From NCBI RefSeq assembly GCF_038397745.1, contig NZ_CP151636.1:2604001-2668000 (forward strand): 64,000 bases of DNA, written 5' to 3'. Under the pieces are notes generated by a model. The model saw only the letters and a list, made by a program, of their open reading frames with translations. It had not been told where the DNA came from and did not search any database. Position 1 is the first letter of the stretch, and each line of letters opens with the position of its first letter. Origin of the DNA: Microbacterium sp. LWH11-1.2 (GTDB lineage Bacteria > Actinomycetota > Actinomycetes > Actinomycetales > Microbacteriaceae). The position numbers were made by a program, and so were the translations under genes. Below, in pieces: positions 1 through 14,904 of the stretch.

Positions 1-2917
<2,917 letters not shown>

Positions 2918-3019
2918 CACCGTTTGTTGGTGCTACGCGTCCACTGAGTGGTTCTCGATGTACGGTCGAGAACCGCATGACAATGACTTTGTTATGTGTT
3001 TGATTGAAACATCAATAGT

Positions 3020-3138
3020 GTTTCGGCGGCCATAGCGTGAGGGAAACGCCCGGTTACATTCCGAACCCGGAAGCTAAGCCTCACAGCGCCGATGGTACTG
3101 CAGGGGGGACCCTGTGGGAGAGTAGGACACCGCCGGAC
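3020..3138 (+). rRNA. rrf: 5S ribosomal RNA
   Basis: 5S rRNA of about 119 nt. The 5' strand TTTCGGCGGCCATAGCG pairs with the 3' strand ending ACCGCCGGAC, and the internal CCGAACCCGGAAG and GGGAGAGTAGG segments are the conserved loop sequences. It lies about 100 nt after 23S and directly before a strong terminator. Ends are approximate to 1-3 nt. Confidence 0.95.
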
Positions 3139-3149
3139 TTCTTTTAAGC

Positions 3150-3180
3150 AAATGGCCACCCATCGATGGGTGGCCATTTT
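3150..3180 (+). terminator. rRNA operon terminator
   Basis: A perfect 30-nt palindrome (3150-3179) centred on ATC/GAT, with a run of T on its 3' side. It sits 11 nt after 5S, as expected for the intrinsic terminator of the rRNA operon. A start at 3166 for the next gene would fall inside this hairpin and is therefore rejected. Confidence 0.92.
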
Positions 3181-3207
3181 GCGTTTACAACGAAAACAGG
3201 GAGCATC

Positions 3208-5232
3208 ATGCCGGAAGACGAAGAGCGCCGTCCGCGTCGCGACAACGACAGTGGATCGCGCAACCAGCGTCCTTCCGGAGGCCGTCCCGCACAGAATCGC
3301 GATGGCGCCCCTCGTCGCGATGGCGACAACCGCTCCGGCGACCGCGCACCGCGTCGCGAGGGTGGCGGCTACAACCGTGACTCTGCTCCGCGTCGCGAGG
3401 GTGGTTACAACCGTGATTCTGCTCCTCGTCGTGAGGGCGGCGGTTACAACCGCGATTCCGCTCCGCGTCGCGAGGGTGGCGGTTACAACCGCGATTCCGC
3501 TCCGCGTCGCGAGGGCGGTTACAACCGTGACTCCGCTCCGCGTCGCGAGGGCGGTTACAACCGCGACTCCGCGCCTCGCCGCGATGGCGACAACCGCACC
3601 GGCGACCGCGCTCCTCGTCGTGAGGGTGGTTACAACCGCGATTCTGCTCCGCGTCGTGAGGGTGGTTACAACCGCGATTCTGCTCCTCGTCGCGAGGGCG
3701 GTTACAACCGCGACTCCGCTCCGCGTCGCGAGGGCGGTTACAACCGCGACTCCGCGCCTCGCCGCGATGGCGACAACCGCACCGGCGACCGAGGTCCCCG
3801 TCGTGAGGGTGGCGGGTACAACCGGGACTCCGCACCGCGTCGTGAGGGTGGCGGGTACAACCGGGACTCCGCTCCGCGTCGTGAGGGTGGCGGGTACAAC
3901 CGGGACTCCGCACCGCGTCGTGAGGGTGGCGGGTACAACCGGGACTCCGCTCCGCGTCGTGAGGGTGGCGGGTACAACCGGGACTCCGCACCGCGTCGTG
4001 AGGGTGGCGGGTACAACCGGGACTCCGCACCGCGTCGTGAGGGTGGCGGGTACAACCGCGATTCCGCTCCGCGTCGTGAGGGTGGCGGCTACAACCGCGA
4101 CTCCGCGCCTCGCCGCGATGGCGACCGCACCGGTGACCGCGCCCCGCGTCGCGAGGGCGGTTACAACCGCGACTCCGCACCGCGTCGCGACTCCGGCTCC
4201 GACCGTGACCGCGGTCGTTCGTTCCCGCAGCGCGGGGGCTCGGGGCGCGAGCGTCCGATCCAGGCTGCCGACGAGCGTCCGCGCTTCAACGACCCGCACA
4301 TCCCGGACGAGATCACGGCTCGCGACCTCCACACCTCGGCGCGCAATGAGCTCAAGACGCTGAGCAAGGAGAACGCGGACCTCGTGGCCCGTCATCTCGC
4401 GATGGCCTCGCAGCTCATCGATGAGGACCCGGCGCTGGCTCACGAGCACGCGCTGGCGGCGTCGCGTCGTGCGGGTCGTATCGCGATCGTCCGCGAGACC
4501 CTCGGCATCACGGCGTACGCGACCGAGGACTTCGCTCTCGCGCTGCGCGAGCTGCGGACGTACCGCCGCATCTCCGGCAAGGACGATCAGATCGCCCTCA
4601 TGGTCGACAGCGAACGCGGCATCGGGCGTCCGGACCGCGCGCTCGAGACCGGTCGCGCCGTCGACCGCAGCGCGCTCACAACCCCGGTGCGGGTCGCACT
4701 CGCGATCGCGATGTCCGGGGCCCGCCTCGATCAGGGCGACCTCGAGCTCGCGCTGGGTGAGCTCGAGATCCCTGAACTCGACCCCGATCGCGCCTTCGAG
4801 TGGAGCCCGGCGCTGTTCGCCGCTCGTGCCGCGGTGCTGGAGGATCTCGGACGCGAGGAGGAAGCGGCCTTCTGGGCGCATCGCGCTGATGTCGCGGCCG
4901 AAGCCCTCGGCGTCGATGAAGCCGGCGATGAGGAGCTCATCGTCGAAGACGGTCTCATCGAAGGCGACTTCGACGATGACGAGATCGCCACGACCGCTGA
5001 TGTCGATGCTGCCGCTGAGTCCGCAGCTGACGAGTCCGCCGCAGAAGACTCTGCGGAAGACTCTGCAGAAGACTCCGCCGTCGACGAGCCTGCGGCCGAT
5101 GAGCCCGCAACCGACGAGCCGACCGTCGAGGACGAGGTCCGCGAACTCCTGGGAGAGGACGACGCTGCTGACGGCTCTGACGCCGCCGCCCCCGCCGACG
5201 ACAAGGCTCAGGGCTCGGAGCAGGAGGCGTAG
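3208..5232 (+). CDS. Repeat-rich TPR-like protein (Rv1691-type)
   Basis: A 674-residue hydrophilic protein in three parts. Residues about 1-330 are a basic low-complexity region with about 19 copies of YNRDSAPRR separated by GG/GGG plus Glu or Asp, and variant GDNRTGDR units. Residues about 362-570 are alpha-helical with TPR-like alternation. A roughly 100-residue tail is very acidic. The gene precedes the HAD phosphatase gene as Rv1691 precedes Rv1692 in M. tuberculosis, so I infer a Rv1691-type protein with a lineage-specific N-terminal expansion. The Arg/Gly/Tyr-rich region suggests RNA binding or condensation, but that is inference. Start ATG 3208 follows AGGGAG. It overlaps the next gene by 1 nt. 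Function unknown. Confidence 0.85.
   Translation: MPEDEERRPRRDNDSGSRNQRPSGGRPAQNRDGAPRRDGDNRSGDRAPRREGGGYNRDSAPRREGGYNRDSAPRREGGGYNRDSAPRREGGGYNRDSAPRREGGYNRDSAPRREGGYNRDSAPRRDGDNRTGDRAPRREGGYNRDSAPRREGGYNRDSAPRREGGYNRDSAPRREGGYNRDSAPRRDGDNRTGDRGPRREGGGYNRDSAPRREGGGYNRDSAPRREGGGYNRDSAPRREGGGYNRDSAPRREGGGYNRDSAPRREGGGYNRDSAPRREGGGYNRDSAPRREGGGYNRDSAPRRDGDRTGDRAPRREGGYNRDSAPRRDSGSDRDRGRSFPQRGGSGRERPIQAADERPRFNDPHIPDEITARDLHTSARNELKTLSKENADLVARHLAMASQLIDEDPALAHEHALAASRRAGRIAIVRETLGITAYATEDFALALRELRTYRRISGKDDQIALMVDSERGIGRPDRALETGRAVDRSALTTPVRVALAIAMSGARLDQGDLELALGELEIPELDPDRAFEWSPALFAARAAVLEDLGREEEAAFWAHRADVAAEALGVDEAGDEELIVEDGLIEGDFDDDEIATTADVDAAAESAADESAAEDSAEDSAEDSAVDEPAADEPATDEPTVEDEVRELLGEDDAADGSDAAAPADDKAQGSEQEA
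3346..4191 (+). repeat. Coding tandem repeat array, 36/39-nt units
   Basis: In-frame tandem units encode GG(G)YNRDSAPRRE/D. There are about 19 units in three blocks, separated by GDNRTGDR-type units near 3586, 3766 and 4120. In the block 3802-4060 the 39-nt units are almost identical at DNA level, differing mainly at one synonymous position (GCA/GCT), which indicates recent duplication or gene conversion. Confidence 0.93.
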
Positions 5233-6272
5233 TGGCGCTGTTCTCCCGGAAGCGACCGGTCGCGTCCACTCCGCTCGACGGCGTCGACACCGTGCTGGCC
5301 GATCTGGACGGCGTGGTCTACGCCGGCCCGGGCGCGCTGCCGTTCGCGGTCGACAGCCTGAACCGGGCGGGGGAGTCCGCACGACTCGGCTACATCACCA
5401 ACAACGCCGCCCGCACCGATGCGTCCGTCGCGGCTCACCTGAGCAGCCTCGGCCTCGAGGTGGCGGCATCCGACGTCGTGACGAGTCCGCAGGCTGCGAT
5501 GCGCCTGCTCGCGGGTATCCTCCCGGCACCCGCCACGATCCTCGTGGTCGGCGGCGACGGTCTGGTCGACGAGGTCACGAAGGCCGGCTACACGGTCACC
5601 CGCAGCGCCGAGGACTCGCCTGCCGCGGTCGTGCAGGGCTTCGCTCCCGACGTCGCCTGGACGGACCTTGCAGAGGCCGCGTTCGCCCTCAAGCTTCCGG
5701 AAGAAGAGGGCGGCATCCCCTGGATCGCCACGAACACCGACTGGACGATTCCGCGAGAGCGCGGTGTCGCCCCCGGTAACGGCACCCTGGTGTCCGCCGT
5801 GCACACCGCGATCGGACGCCTGGCGACCGTCGCGGGCAAGCCGGAGGCTCCGATCTTCGAAGAGGCCCTCGCGCGTTTCGGCGCGCAGAAGGCGCTGTTC
5901 ATCGGCGACCGCCTCGACACCGACATCATGGGAGCGAGCCGTGTCGGCATCGACTCGGTGCTGGTGCTCACCGGCATCGATCGTCCGAAGCACGTGCTGG
6001 CAGCGCCCGAAGGCTCGCGTCCCACCTACATCCTCGGCGACCTGCGGGAGCTGCATGAGCCGTACCCCGAGGCGATCGAGAAGGACGGCGTCTTCCAGGT
6101 GAACGGAGCCGCTGTGCGGGTCTCGGGAGCCGACGTCGAGATCGTCGCCGACTCGGGCGTGCAGATCGACCTGCTCCGCGCAGGTGCCGCAGCGATCTGG
6201 GCATCCGGTACACCGGTGTTCGTCCTCCGCGTGCCGGAGCGCCTCTACGACGATCCGTTCCACCGACCCTGA
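5232..6272 (+). CDS. HAD-IIA phosphatase (Rv1692-like)
   Basis: A 346-residue HAD-superfamily hydrolase, subfamily IIA (NagD/PGP type). Motif I DLDGVVYAG at residues 24-32 supplies the nucleophilic Asp pair. The late motif GDRLDTDI near residue 225 binds Mg2+. The M. tuberculosis positional equivalent Rv1692 is a glycerol-3-phosphate phosphatase acting in phospholipid recycling; the same substrate is inferred. About 75 extra C-terminal residues lie beyond the HAD core. GTG start at 5232 overlaps the previous TAG, with AGGAG at 5223-5227, implying translational coupling. Confidence 0.88.
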   Translation: MALFSRKRPVASTPLDGVDTVLADLDGVVYAGPGALPFAVDSLNRAGESARLGYITNNAARTDASVAAHLSSLGLEVAASDVVTSPQAAMRLLAGILPAPATILVVGGDGLVDEVTKAGYTVTRSAEDSPAAVVQGFAPDVAWTDLAEAAFALKLPEEEGGIPWIATNTDWTIPRERGVAPGNGTLVSAVHTAIGRLATVAGKPEAPIFEEALARFGAQKALFIGDRLDTDIMGASRVGIDSVLVLTGIDRPKHVLAAPEGSRPTYILGDLRELHEPYPEAIEKDGVFQVNGAAVRVSGADVEIVADSGVQIDLLRAGAAAIWASGTPVFVLRVPERLYDDPFHRP

Positions 6273-6314
6273 TCGACGGACGCCGTGGCTCCGTCGTCCG
6301 TCCGCCGTGCCGCG

Positions 6315-6320
6315 TACAGT
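6315..6320 (+). promoter_or_regulatory. -10 box for 6327 gene
   Basis: TACAGT lies exactly 6 nt before the GTG at 6327. This places transcription start at or next to the start codon, so a leaderless mRNA is likely. No convincing -35 was seen. Confidence 0.55.
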
Positions 6321-6326
6321 AGGACC

Positions 6327-6503
6327 GTGAGCGATGAGACGACGAGCGCGCCGACCGACGGTCTGTGGAGTCGCCTGCGCCTGATCGAGGGGCAGCCGCT
6401 GCCCGCGCGTGCGGATGCCTATTCGGCCCTGCACGACGAGCTGTCACGCCGTCTCGAGACCGGCGCGAAGCTCGACCAACGGGAGACCCCGGGATCCCGA
6501 TGA
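6327..6503 (+). CDS. Small conserved protein (Rv1693-type)
   Basis: A 58-residue protein between the HAD phosphatase gene and tlyA. M. tuberculosis has a similarly small unknown gene, Rv1693, at this position. The sequence is charged, with a helical segment around GLWSRLRLIEGQPLPARADAY, and has no signal peptide or membrane segment. GTG 6327 is preferred because a TACAGT -10 box ends 6 nt upstream and a more upstream start would enter the promoter. The stop overlaps the tlyA ATG by 4 nt (ATGA). Function unknown. Confidence 0.72.
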   Translation: MSDETTSAPTDGLWSRLRLIEGQPLPARADAYSALHDELSRRLETGAKLDQRETPGSR

Positions 6504-7297
6504 CGCGACTCGACGCCGCCCTCGCCGCCCGAGGACTCGCCCGTTCGCGCAGCCACGCCGCCACCCTCATCTCCGAGGGGCTCGTGAGCGTCGATGGCCG
6601 ACCGGTCGTGAAGTCCTCGACGCCGGTGCCGGACACCGCCGAGATCACGATCGCCGGCTCGGATCACTACGTGGGTCGCGCCGCGCACAAGCTCATCGCC
6701 GGCCTCGACGGCTTCGCGGTCCCCGTCGAGGGGAGGCTGGCGCTCGACATGGGCGCCTCGACCGGCGGATTCACCCAGGTGCTGCGTGAGCGCGGCGCCC
6801 GACGAGTGCTCGCGGTCGACGTGGGGCACGGCCAGCTGGCGCCGTCGATCGCGGCCGACGACGGCGTGGTGGCGGTCGAGGGATACAACGTTCGCCACAT
6901 GACGCCCGAGAACCTCGCCGAGACGACGGGCGAGCGCGATCTCCCGGAGCTCCTCGTCGGCGACCTCTCCTTCATCTCCCTCGAGCTCGTGCTGCCGGCG
7001 GTCGCCGGCGTGGCCGCACCGGGGTCCGACATCCTGCTCCTCGTGAAGCCGCAGTTCGAGGTCGGCCGCACCGCCGTGCGCGGCGGTCTGGTGACCGACC
7101 CCGCCACCCGCGCGGATGCCGTCGCACGCACCGTATGGAGTGCCTGGGACGTCGGTCTCGGCATGCTCGGCATCCTTCCCTCCCCGATCCTCGGCACGCA
7201 CGGCAACGCGGAATATCTCGTGCACCTCGCGCCGGGACGCGGCAGCAATCCGACAGAATGGTTGGACAGCATCAATCGACTGGCAGGGGGACGATGA
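6500..7297 (+). CDS. tlyA: TlyA rRNA 2'-O-methyltransferase
   Basis: A 265-residue TlyA/hemolysin A family enzyme. The N-terminal S4 RNA-binding domain (residues about 1-60; RLDAALAARGLARSRSHAATL) precedes a FtsJ-like Rossmann methyltransferase domain with the SAM motif LDMGASTGGFTQ at about residues 82-93. Known TlyA proteins methylate 16S C1409 and 23S C1920 (E. coli numbering), and their loss causes capreomycin resistance. Length matches the family (about 268). ATG 6500 overlaps the preceding stop. The neighbours nadK and recN match the M. tuberculosis order Rv1694-Rv1696. Confidence 0.95.
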   Translation: MTRLDAALAARGLARSRSHAATLISEGLVSVDGRPVVKSSTPVPDTAEITIAGSDHYVGRAAHKLIAGLDGFAVPVEGRLALDMGASTGGFTQVLRERGARRVLAVDVGHGQLAPSIAADDGVVAVEGYNVRHMTPENLAETTGERDLPELLVGDLSFISLELVLPAVAGVAAPGSDILLLVKPQFEVGRTAVRGGLVTDPATRADAVARTVWSAWDVGLGMLGILPSPILGTHGNAEYLVHLAPGRGSNPTEWLDSINRLAGGR

Positions 7298-8214
7298 ACG
7301 AGCGCAGGATCCTGGTCGTCGCCCATGCCGGCCGCGTCGAGACCGTGGAGGCCGCCCGTCGCGTGATCGACGCGCTGCGCGGGGCAGGAGCCCGACCGTT
7401 CCTCGCGGCTGACGACCACGCCGCGCTGACCGCGGTCGACGGGTTCTTCGCCGACGTCGACGTGCTCGACGGGTCGTCGGAGTCCGCCGACCTCGAGCTC
7501 GCGATCGTGTTGGGCGGCGACGGAACGATCCTGCGGGCAGCTGAGCTCGTCCGCGACAGCGGTGCGCCGGTGCTCGGCATCAACATGGGCCACGTCGGCT
7601 TCCTCGCCGAGATCGATCGCGATGACATGGATGACGCGGTGCGCCGCGTGATCGACCGCGACTACGAGGTCGAGGAGCGTCTCGCCCTGTCGGTGCGGGT
7701 GAAGGACGCGGCGGGCGCCGTCGTCTACGACACCTGGGCGCTGAACGAGGCGACGGTCGAGAAGGCCAGCCGAGAGCGGATGATCGAGGTCGTGCTCGAG
7801 ATCGACGGTCGCCCGCTGTCGAGCTTCGCGTGCGACGGCATGGTGGTCTCGACGCCGACCGGATCCACCGCCTACAACTTCTCCGCCGGCGGGCCGGTGA
7901 TCTGGCCGAGCGTCGAGGCGATCGCCGTCGTGCCCCTGTCGGCGCACGCGCTGTTCGCCAAGCCGCTGGTCGTCAGCCCCGACGCCGCTGTCGCGATCGA
8001 GATGCTGGAGCGCACCGACGGCTCCGGCATCCTGTGGTGCGACGGCCGGCGTTCGCACGATCTGCCTCCGGGTGCCCGCGTCGTCGTCCGTCGGTCTTCG
8101 CGTCCGGTTCGCCTGGCACGCCTGCACCACGCAGCCTTCACCGATCGGCTCGTGCGCAAGTTCCGTCTGCCCGTCGAAGGATGGCGCGGGCAGGAGCCGG
8201 GGAAGACGCCATGA
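7294..8214 (+). CDS. nadK: NAD kinase
   Basis: A 306-residue ATP-dependent NAD kinase making NADP+. The catalytic GGDGTILRAAEL is at about residues 72-83, and the substrate-binding TPTGSTAYNFSAGGPV is at about residues 188-203. Length is typical. ATG 7294 overlaps the tlyA stop by 4 nt and the gene itself overlaps recN by 4 nt, so the three are probably translated coupled. Cytoplasmic. Confidence 0.97.
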   Translation: MNERRILVVAHAGRVETVEAARRVIDALRGAGARPFLAADDHAALTAVDGFFADVDVLDGSSESADLELAIVLGGDGTILRAAELVRDSGAPVLGINMGHVGFLAEIDRDDMDDAVRRVIDRDYEVEERLALSVRVKDAAGAVVYDTWALNEATVEKASRERMIEVVLEIDGRPLSSFACDGMVVSTPTGSTAYNFSAGGPVIWPSVEAIAVVPLSAHALFAKPLVVSPDAAVAIEMLERTDGSGILWCDGRRSHDLPPGARVVVRRSSRPVRLARLHHAAFTDRLVRKFRLPVEGWRGQEPGKTP

Positions 8215-9902
8215 TCGAGGAGATGCGGATGCAGGGCCTCGGCGTGATCGCCGATGCCGTACTGCCCCTCGGCCCCGGCTTCACAGCCATCACGGGCGAG
8301 ACGGGCGCCGGCAAGACGATGGTGGTCACCGGCCTCGGACTGCTGCTCGGTCAGCGTGCCGATTCCGGTGCCGTGCGCGCCGGCGCCGCGCAGGCCTCGG
8401 TCGCCGGAGTCTGGATCGTTCCCGAGAAGGGCGACGTCGCCGACATCGTGACGGATGCCGGAGGCGAGCTCGAACCCGCCGGCGCCGACCTCGCGGAACT
8501 CTACGTGTCCCGCACCCTGAGCGCCGAGGGTCGCAGCCGCGCCAGCGTCGGTGGTCGTGCGGCCCCCGCGGGAGTGCTGTCGGCTCTCGCCGAAGAGCTC
8601 GTGGTCGTTCACGGACAGTCCGAGCAGCTCCGCCTGCGCTCGGCCGCCGCGCAGCGCGACGCCCTCGACCGCTTCGGTGGCGCCCCCGTCGCGACGGCTC
8701 TCGCGGCGTACTCGGCATCCTTCTCCCGCTGGCGGACTCTCGACGCCGAGATCACCGAGATCTCCGAGAACCGCGATCGCCGCGCCGAGGAGGCCGCGCG
8801 CCTCCGCGAGGCCCTCGCCCTCATCGAGGCCACGGCCCCGGAGCCGGGGGAGGACCAGGAGCTGAGCGAACGCGCCGAACGCCTCGCCAACTCCGAGGAG
8901 CTGCGCCTCGCGGCATCCCTCGCGCACGGCGCGCTGTCGAGCGAGGAGGGTGAGCCGGATGCCTCCGGCCTCGTCGCCGAGGCCCGCCGGCTGCTCGAGC
9001 GCGTCTCCGACTCGAAGCTCACCCAGATCGCCGAGGGCATCGCCGACATCGGCTATCGGATCGCGGATGCGGCCGGCCAGCTCTCCGCGTACCTCGCGGA
9101 TCTCGACGAGTCGGGTCCGCACGAACTCGCCGCGGTCGAGGAACGTCGTGCCGCCCTGGGAACGCTGGTCCGCGCGCACGGCTCGCTCGACGAGGCCCTC
9201 GAGGTCTGGCGGACCGGGTCCGCCCGTCTCGCCGAGCTCGACGACGACGGCGAGCGGATCGAGCGGCTCACCGAGGAACGGGATGCGGTGCGTGCCGAGC
9301 TCGATGCGCATGCCGCCGCGCTGACCACGGAGCGTGCGTCTGCCGCGACGCGTCTGGGCGCCGCGGTCACGGAGGAGCTGCATGCCCTCGCGATGCCGGA
9401 TGCTCGTCTCGAGGTGGCCGTCACGGAAGGTGCAGAGAGCACGCACGGCCGCGACGACGTCGCGATCCTGCTCGCGCCGCATCCGGGTGCCGAACCCCGC
9501 TCGGTGGGAAAGGGCGCCTCCGGGGGAGAACTCTCCCGCGTGATGCTGGCGATCGAGGTCGTCATCGCCGGGACCGACCCGGTGCCGACCTTCGTGTTCG
9601 ACGAGGTCGACGCGGGCATCGGTGGCGCAGCCGCGATCGAGGTGGGTCGACGACTCGCCCGGCTTGCAGAGAAGTCGCAGGTCATCGCGGTCACGCATCT
9701 CGCGCAGGTCGCGGCCTTCGCGAACAATCACCTGTCCGTCGTGAAGTCCAACGACGGAGCCGTCACCGCCTCCAGCGTGCGGCTTCTGGAGGGCGAGGAG
9801 CGGGAGGCCGAGATGGCCCGCCTGCTGTCGGGACTCGCCGATTCGGACGCCGCTCTGACCCACGCCCGAGAACTTCTCAGCCTCGGCGCCCCTGCTGCCT
9901 GA
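8211..9902 (+). CDS. recN: DNA repair ATPase RecN
   Basis: A 563-residue SMC-like protein for double-strand-break repair. Walker A GETGAGKT is at residues 29-36. A central coiled-coil region (about 170-370) is rich in Glu, Arg, Ala and Leu. The ABC signature [13 protein letters not shown] and Walker [14 protein letters not shown] lie near residues 437 and 463. Start ATG 8211 overlaps the nadK stop. No LexA-like palindrome was seen directly upstream, since the gene sits inside an operon. Confidence 0.97.
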   Translation: MIEEMRMQGLGVIADAVLPLGPGFTAITGETGAGKTMVVTGLGLLLGQRADSGAVRAGAAQASVAGVWIVPEKGDVADIVTDAGGELEPAGADLAELYVSRTLSAEGRSRASVGGRAAPAGVLSALAEELVVVHGQSEQLRLRSAAAQRDALDRFGGAPVATALAAYSASFSRWRTLDAEITEISENRDRRAEEAARLREALALIEATAPEPGEDQELSERAERLANSEELRLAASLAHGALSSEEGEPDASGLVAEARRLLERVSDSKLTQIAEGIADIGYRIADAAGQLSAYLADLDESGPHELAAVEERRAALGTLVRAHGSLDEALEVWRTGSARLAELDDDGERIERLTEERDAVRAELDAHAAALTTERASAATRLGAAVTEELHALAMPDARLEVAVTEGAESTHGRDDVAILLAPHPGAEPRSVGKGASGGELSRVMLAIEVVIAGTDPVPTFVFDEVDAGIGGAAAIEVGRRLARLAEKSQVIAVTHLAQVAAFANNHLSVVKSNDGAVTASSVRLLEGEEREAEMARLLSGLADSDAALTHARELLSLGAPAA

Positions 9903-9908
9903 TAGGAT
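9903..9908 (+). promoter_or_regulatory. -10 box for pyrG
   Basis: TAGGAT begins right after the recN stop and ends 8 nt before GTG 9917. It suggests an independent, nearly leaderless promoter for pyrG within the gene string. Confidence 0.5.
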
Positions 9909-9916
9909 CGAAGCCC

Positions 9917-11609
<1,693 letters not shown>

Positions 11610-11617
<8 letters not shown>

Positions 11618-12209
11618 TTCGGCGCCGATGACTGACGCGACCGGAGAGCTCCGCGACGAGCCGTTCTCTCCGGAGGTGCTCACGAGCGACCTCGTCTACG
11701 AGGGCAGGGTCTGGGACGTGCGCTCCGACCGCGTGCGGTACGGCGACGGCGAGATGGTGCGGCAGTACGTCGCGCACACGGGTGCCGTGGCGATCCTCGC
11801 GCTGGACGACGAGGGCCGCGTCCTGCTGATCCAGCAGTACCGGCATCCGATCCGTCACCGTGACTGGGAGCTGCCGGCCGGCCTTCTCGACGTCGCCGGC
11901 GAGGAGCCGCTCGAGGCCGCGAAGCGCGAGCTCGCCGAGGAGGCCGACCTGGTCGCGGCGCACTGGGAACCGCTCGTGTCGTCGTGGACCACGCCGGGCG
12001 GCAACGACGAGATGATCCACATCTTCCTCGCGACGGGTATCTCGGCCGCCGAGTCCGCGCACGACCGCGAGGACGAAGAGGCCGACATCCGCGTCGAGTG
12101 GGTGCCCCTCTCGGACGCGGTCGACGCCGTCCTCGCCGGGCGCATGCGCAACGGCATCCTCTCGATCGGAGTGCTCGCGGCGGCGCAGAGGCTGCGCGAT
12201 CGGCTCTGA
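11610..12209 (+). CDS. Nudix hydrolase, ADP-ribose pyrophosphatase type
   Basis: A 199-residue Nudix hydrolase. The Nudix box [24 protein letters not shown] (about residues 91-114) has every catalytic acid; only the last Gly is replaced by Asp. The upstream [19 protein letters not shown] is typical of the ADP-ribose pyrophosphatase group, and Rv1700 at the same place in M. tuberculosis is such an enzyme. It probably cleaves ADP-ribose to AMP and ribose-5-phosphate. ATG 11610 overlaps pyrG by 8 nt; a second in-frame ATG at 11628 is possible. Confidence 0.88.
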
Positions 12210-12211
12210 GG

Positions 12212-13114
12212 ATGCTGCTTCCTCGCGCTCTCGACCTCTACCTGCGACACGTCACGATCGAGCGCGGTCTGAGTGCGCACACCATCGCGGCCTACCGACG
12301 AGACCTGGACGGGTACCGGGAATGGCTGGAGGCCGACGGCATCGGCGACACCGCCGACATCACCCCGGCCGTGATCGGCCGCTTCATCACGGAGCGATCG
12401 TCGGCTGAGCCGCCGCCCGCGTCGACCAGCCTCGCCCGGCTGCAGTCGTCGGTGCGGGGCTGGCATCGCTTTCTCGCGAGGGAGGGCATCGAGGCCGATG
12501 ACCCGAGCGGGAGGCTCCGTCCTCCGAAGGCTCCGCGTCGGCTTCCGAAGGCGCTGACGATCGACCAGGTCGAGCGCCTGCTCGCCGCGCCGTCGCCGGA
12601 GGATCCCGTCGGCATCCGGGACCGCGCCCTTCTCGAGCTCCTGTACGCGACCGGCGCCCGCGTGTCGGAGGCGATCGGGCTCGACGTCGACGACCTCGCC
12701 CACGGCGATGTGCTGCGGCTGCGCGGCAAGGGGTCGAAGGAGCGGATCGTGCCGATCGGGTCGTTCGCGCGCGACGCTGCGGACGCCTACCTGACCAGGG
12801 TGCGCCCGGGGCTCGCCGCCAAGGGACGGGCGTCGTCGCGCCTGTTCCTCGGTGCGCGAGGGGCGCCCCTGTCCCGACAGAGCGCGTGGCTGATCATCCG
12901 TGCCGCCGCCGAGGCCGCCCAGATCACGAGCGAGGTCTCACCGCACACGCTGCGGCACTCCTTCGCGACGCACCTGCTGCAGGGCGGCGCCGACGTGCGC
13001 GTGGTGCAGGAGCTCCTCGGGCACGCGTCGGTCGCGACGACGCAGATCTACACCCACGTGTCGGTCGACACGCTGCGCGACATCTACGCGACCTCTCATC
13101 CCCGGGCCCGCTGA
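12212..13114 (+). CDS. xerD: Site-specific tyrosine recombinase XerD
   Basis: A 300-residue tyrosine recombinase that resolves chromosome dimers at dif. The N-terminal SAM-like core-binding domain occupies residues about 1-95. The catalytic set is present: Arg in [10 protein letters not shown], Lys in [10 protein letters not shown], HxxR in [12 protein letters not shown], His in [10 protein letters not shown], and the Tyr nucleophile in IYTHVS. It sits 2 nt after the Nudix gene, as Rv1701 follows Rv1700. Length is typical of XerC/D, not of phage integrases, so no mobile element is implied. Confidence 0.95.
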   Translation: MLLPRALDLYLRHVTIERGLSAHTIAAYRRDLDGYREWLEADGIGDTADITPAVIGRFITERSSAEPPPASTSLARLQSSVRGWHRFLAREGIEADDPSGRLRPPKAPRRLPKALTIDQVERLLAAPSPEDPVGIRDRALLELLYATGARVSEAIGLDVDDLAHGDVLRLRGKGSKERIVPIGSFARDAADAYLTRVRPGLAAKGRASSRLFLGARGAPLSRQSAWLIIRAAAEAAQITSEVSPHTLRHSFATHLLQGGADVRVVQELLGHASVATTQIYTHVSVDTLRDIYATSHPRAR

Positions 13115-13158
13115 GGCGCTGTGCCGCGTGCCGGGAGGCCGCAGAACAGGGCGGCCGC

Positions 13159-13164
13159 TAGAAT
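13159..13164 (+). promoter_or_regulatory. -10 box for parA-scpAB
   Basis: TAGAAT lies in the 79-nt gap after xerD, about 30 nt before GTG 13194. AGGAGCAGGAGA between them is a strong ribosome binding site. The -35 is unclear. Confidence 0.45.
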
Positions 13165-13193
13165 CGACCAAGCACGAAGGAGCAGGAGAACCG

Positions 13194-14067
<874 letters not shown>

Positions 14068-14084
<17 letters not shown>

Positions 14085-14904
14085 CGAGAGCTCTGACCGG
14101 GCGGACGAGATCGCGGATCCCGCCGAGGGATTCCGTGTCTCGCTGTCGAACTTCGACGGCCCCTTCGATCTGCTGCTGAACCTCATCTCCAAGCACGAGA
14201 TGGACATCACCGAGGTGTCGCTGAGCGCGGTCACCAACGAGTTCATCGCCTACCTGAGCCAGCTCGACGACGACGAGGAGCTCGATCAGGCATCCGAATT
14301 CCTGGTGGTCGCCGCCACGCTGCTCGACATGAAGGTCGCCGGCCTCCTGCCGCAGGGCGAACTGGTCGATGCCGAGGCGGTGGCGCTGCTCGAGGCGCGC
14401 GACCTGCTGTTCGCCCGCCTGCTGCAGTACCGGGCCTTCAAGGAGGTCTCGACATGGTTCTCCCGCTGCCTGCAGCGCGAGGACCGCCGGCATGTGCGCG
14501 CGGTGCGCCTCGACGAGAAGCACCGCCGTCAGACACCCGAGCTCGTGTGGTCGCTCACGGTCGACGACTTCGCCGCCCTCGCGCTCCTGGCCTTCGCGCC
14601 GAAGGAGATCCCGCACGTCGGACTCGATCATCTGCACGCGCCGCTGATCAGCATCCGCGAGCAGGCGGCGATCGTCGTGACGCTGCTGCGCGGCACGGAG
14701 TCGGTCAGCTTCCGCGAGCTCGTCGCCGGAGTCACCGAGCCGGGCATCGTCGTCGCGCGCTTCATCTCCGTGCTGGAGCTGTACCGCCATGCGGCTCTGT
14801 CCTTCGAACAACTGGAACCGCTCGGCGAGCTCACGCTCCGCTGGGCAGCCGACGCCTGGTCGGATGAGACGCTGGCGACCCTGGGAGCCGACTATGACCG
14901 ATGA
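14068..14904 (+). CDS. scpA: Segregation and condensation protein ScpA
   Basis: A 278-residue kleisin subunit of the SMC-ScpAB condensin. The family hallmark FDGPFDLLLNLISKHEMDI is near residues 30-48, followed by LSQLDDDEELDQASEFLVVAATLLDMK, the helix that contacts the SMC neck. GTG 14068 gives the shortest N-terminus compatible with the 17-nt overlap with the ParA-like gene; other starts are possible. It overlaps scpB by 11 nt, so coupled synthesis of the two partners is expected. Confidence 0.93.

Noticed and set aside
3346..4191. Regular 36-39 nt repeats that look like a CRISPR array
   Set aside because: There are no unique spacers, no cas genes, and the units are contiguous and in frame within a protein gene.
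2992..5382. Long minus-strand open frame opposite the repeat protein gene
   Set aside because: It is a shadow of repeat codons; it runs through 5S rRNA and the terminator and has no promoter or family resemblance.
12212..13114. XerD as an integrase of a mobile element near tRNA-Pro
   Set aside because: Length, motifs and conserved gene order fit chromosomal XerD; it is 11 kb from the tRNA and no duplicated tRNA end was seen.
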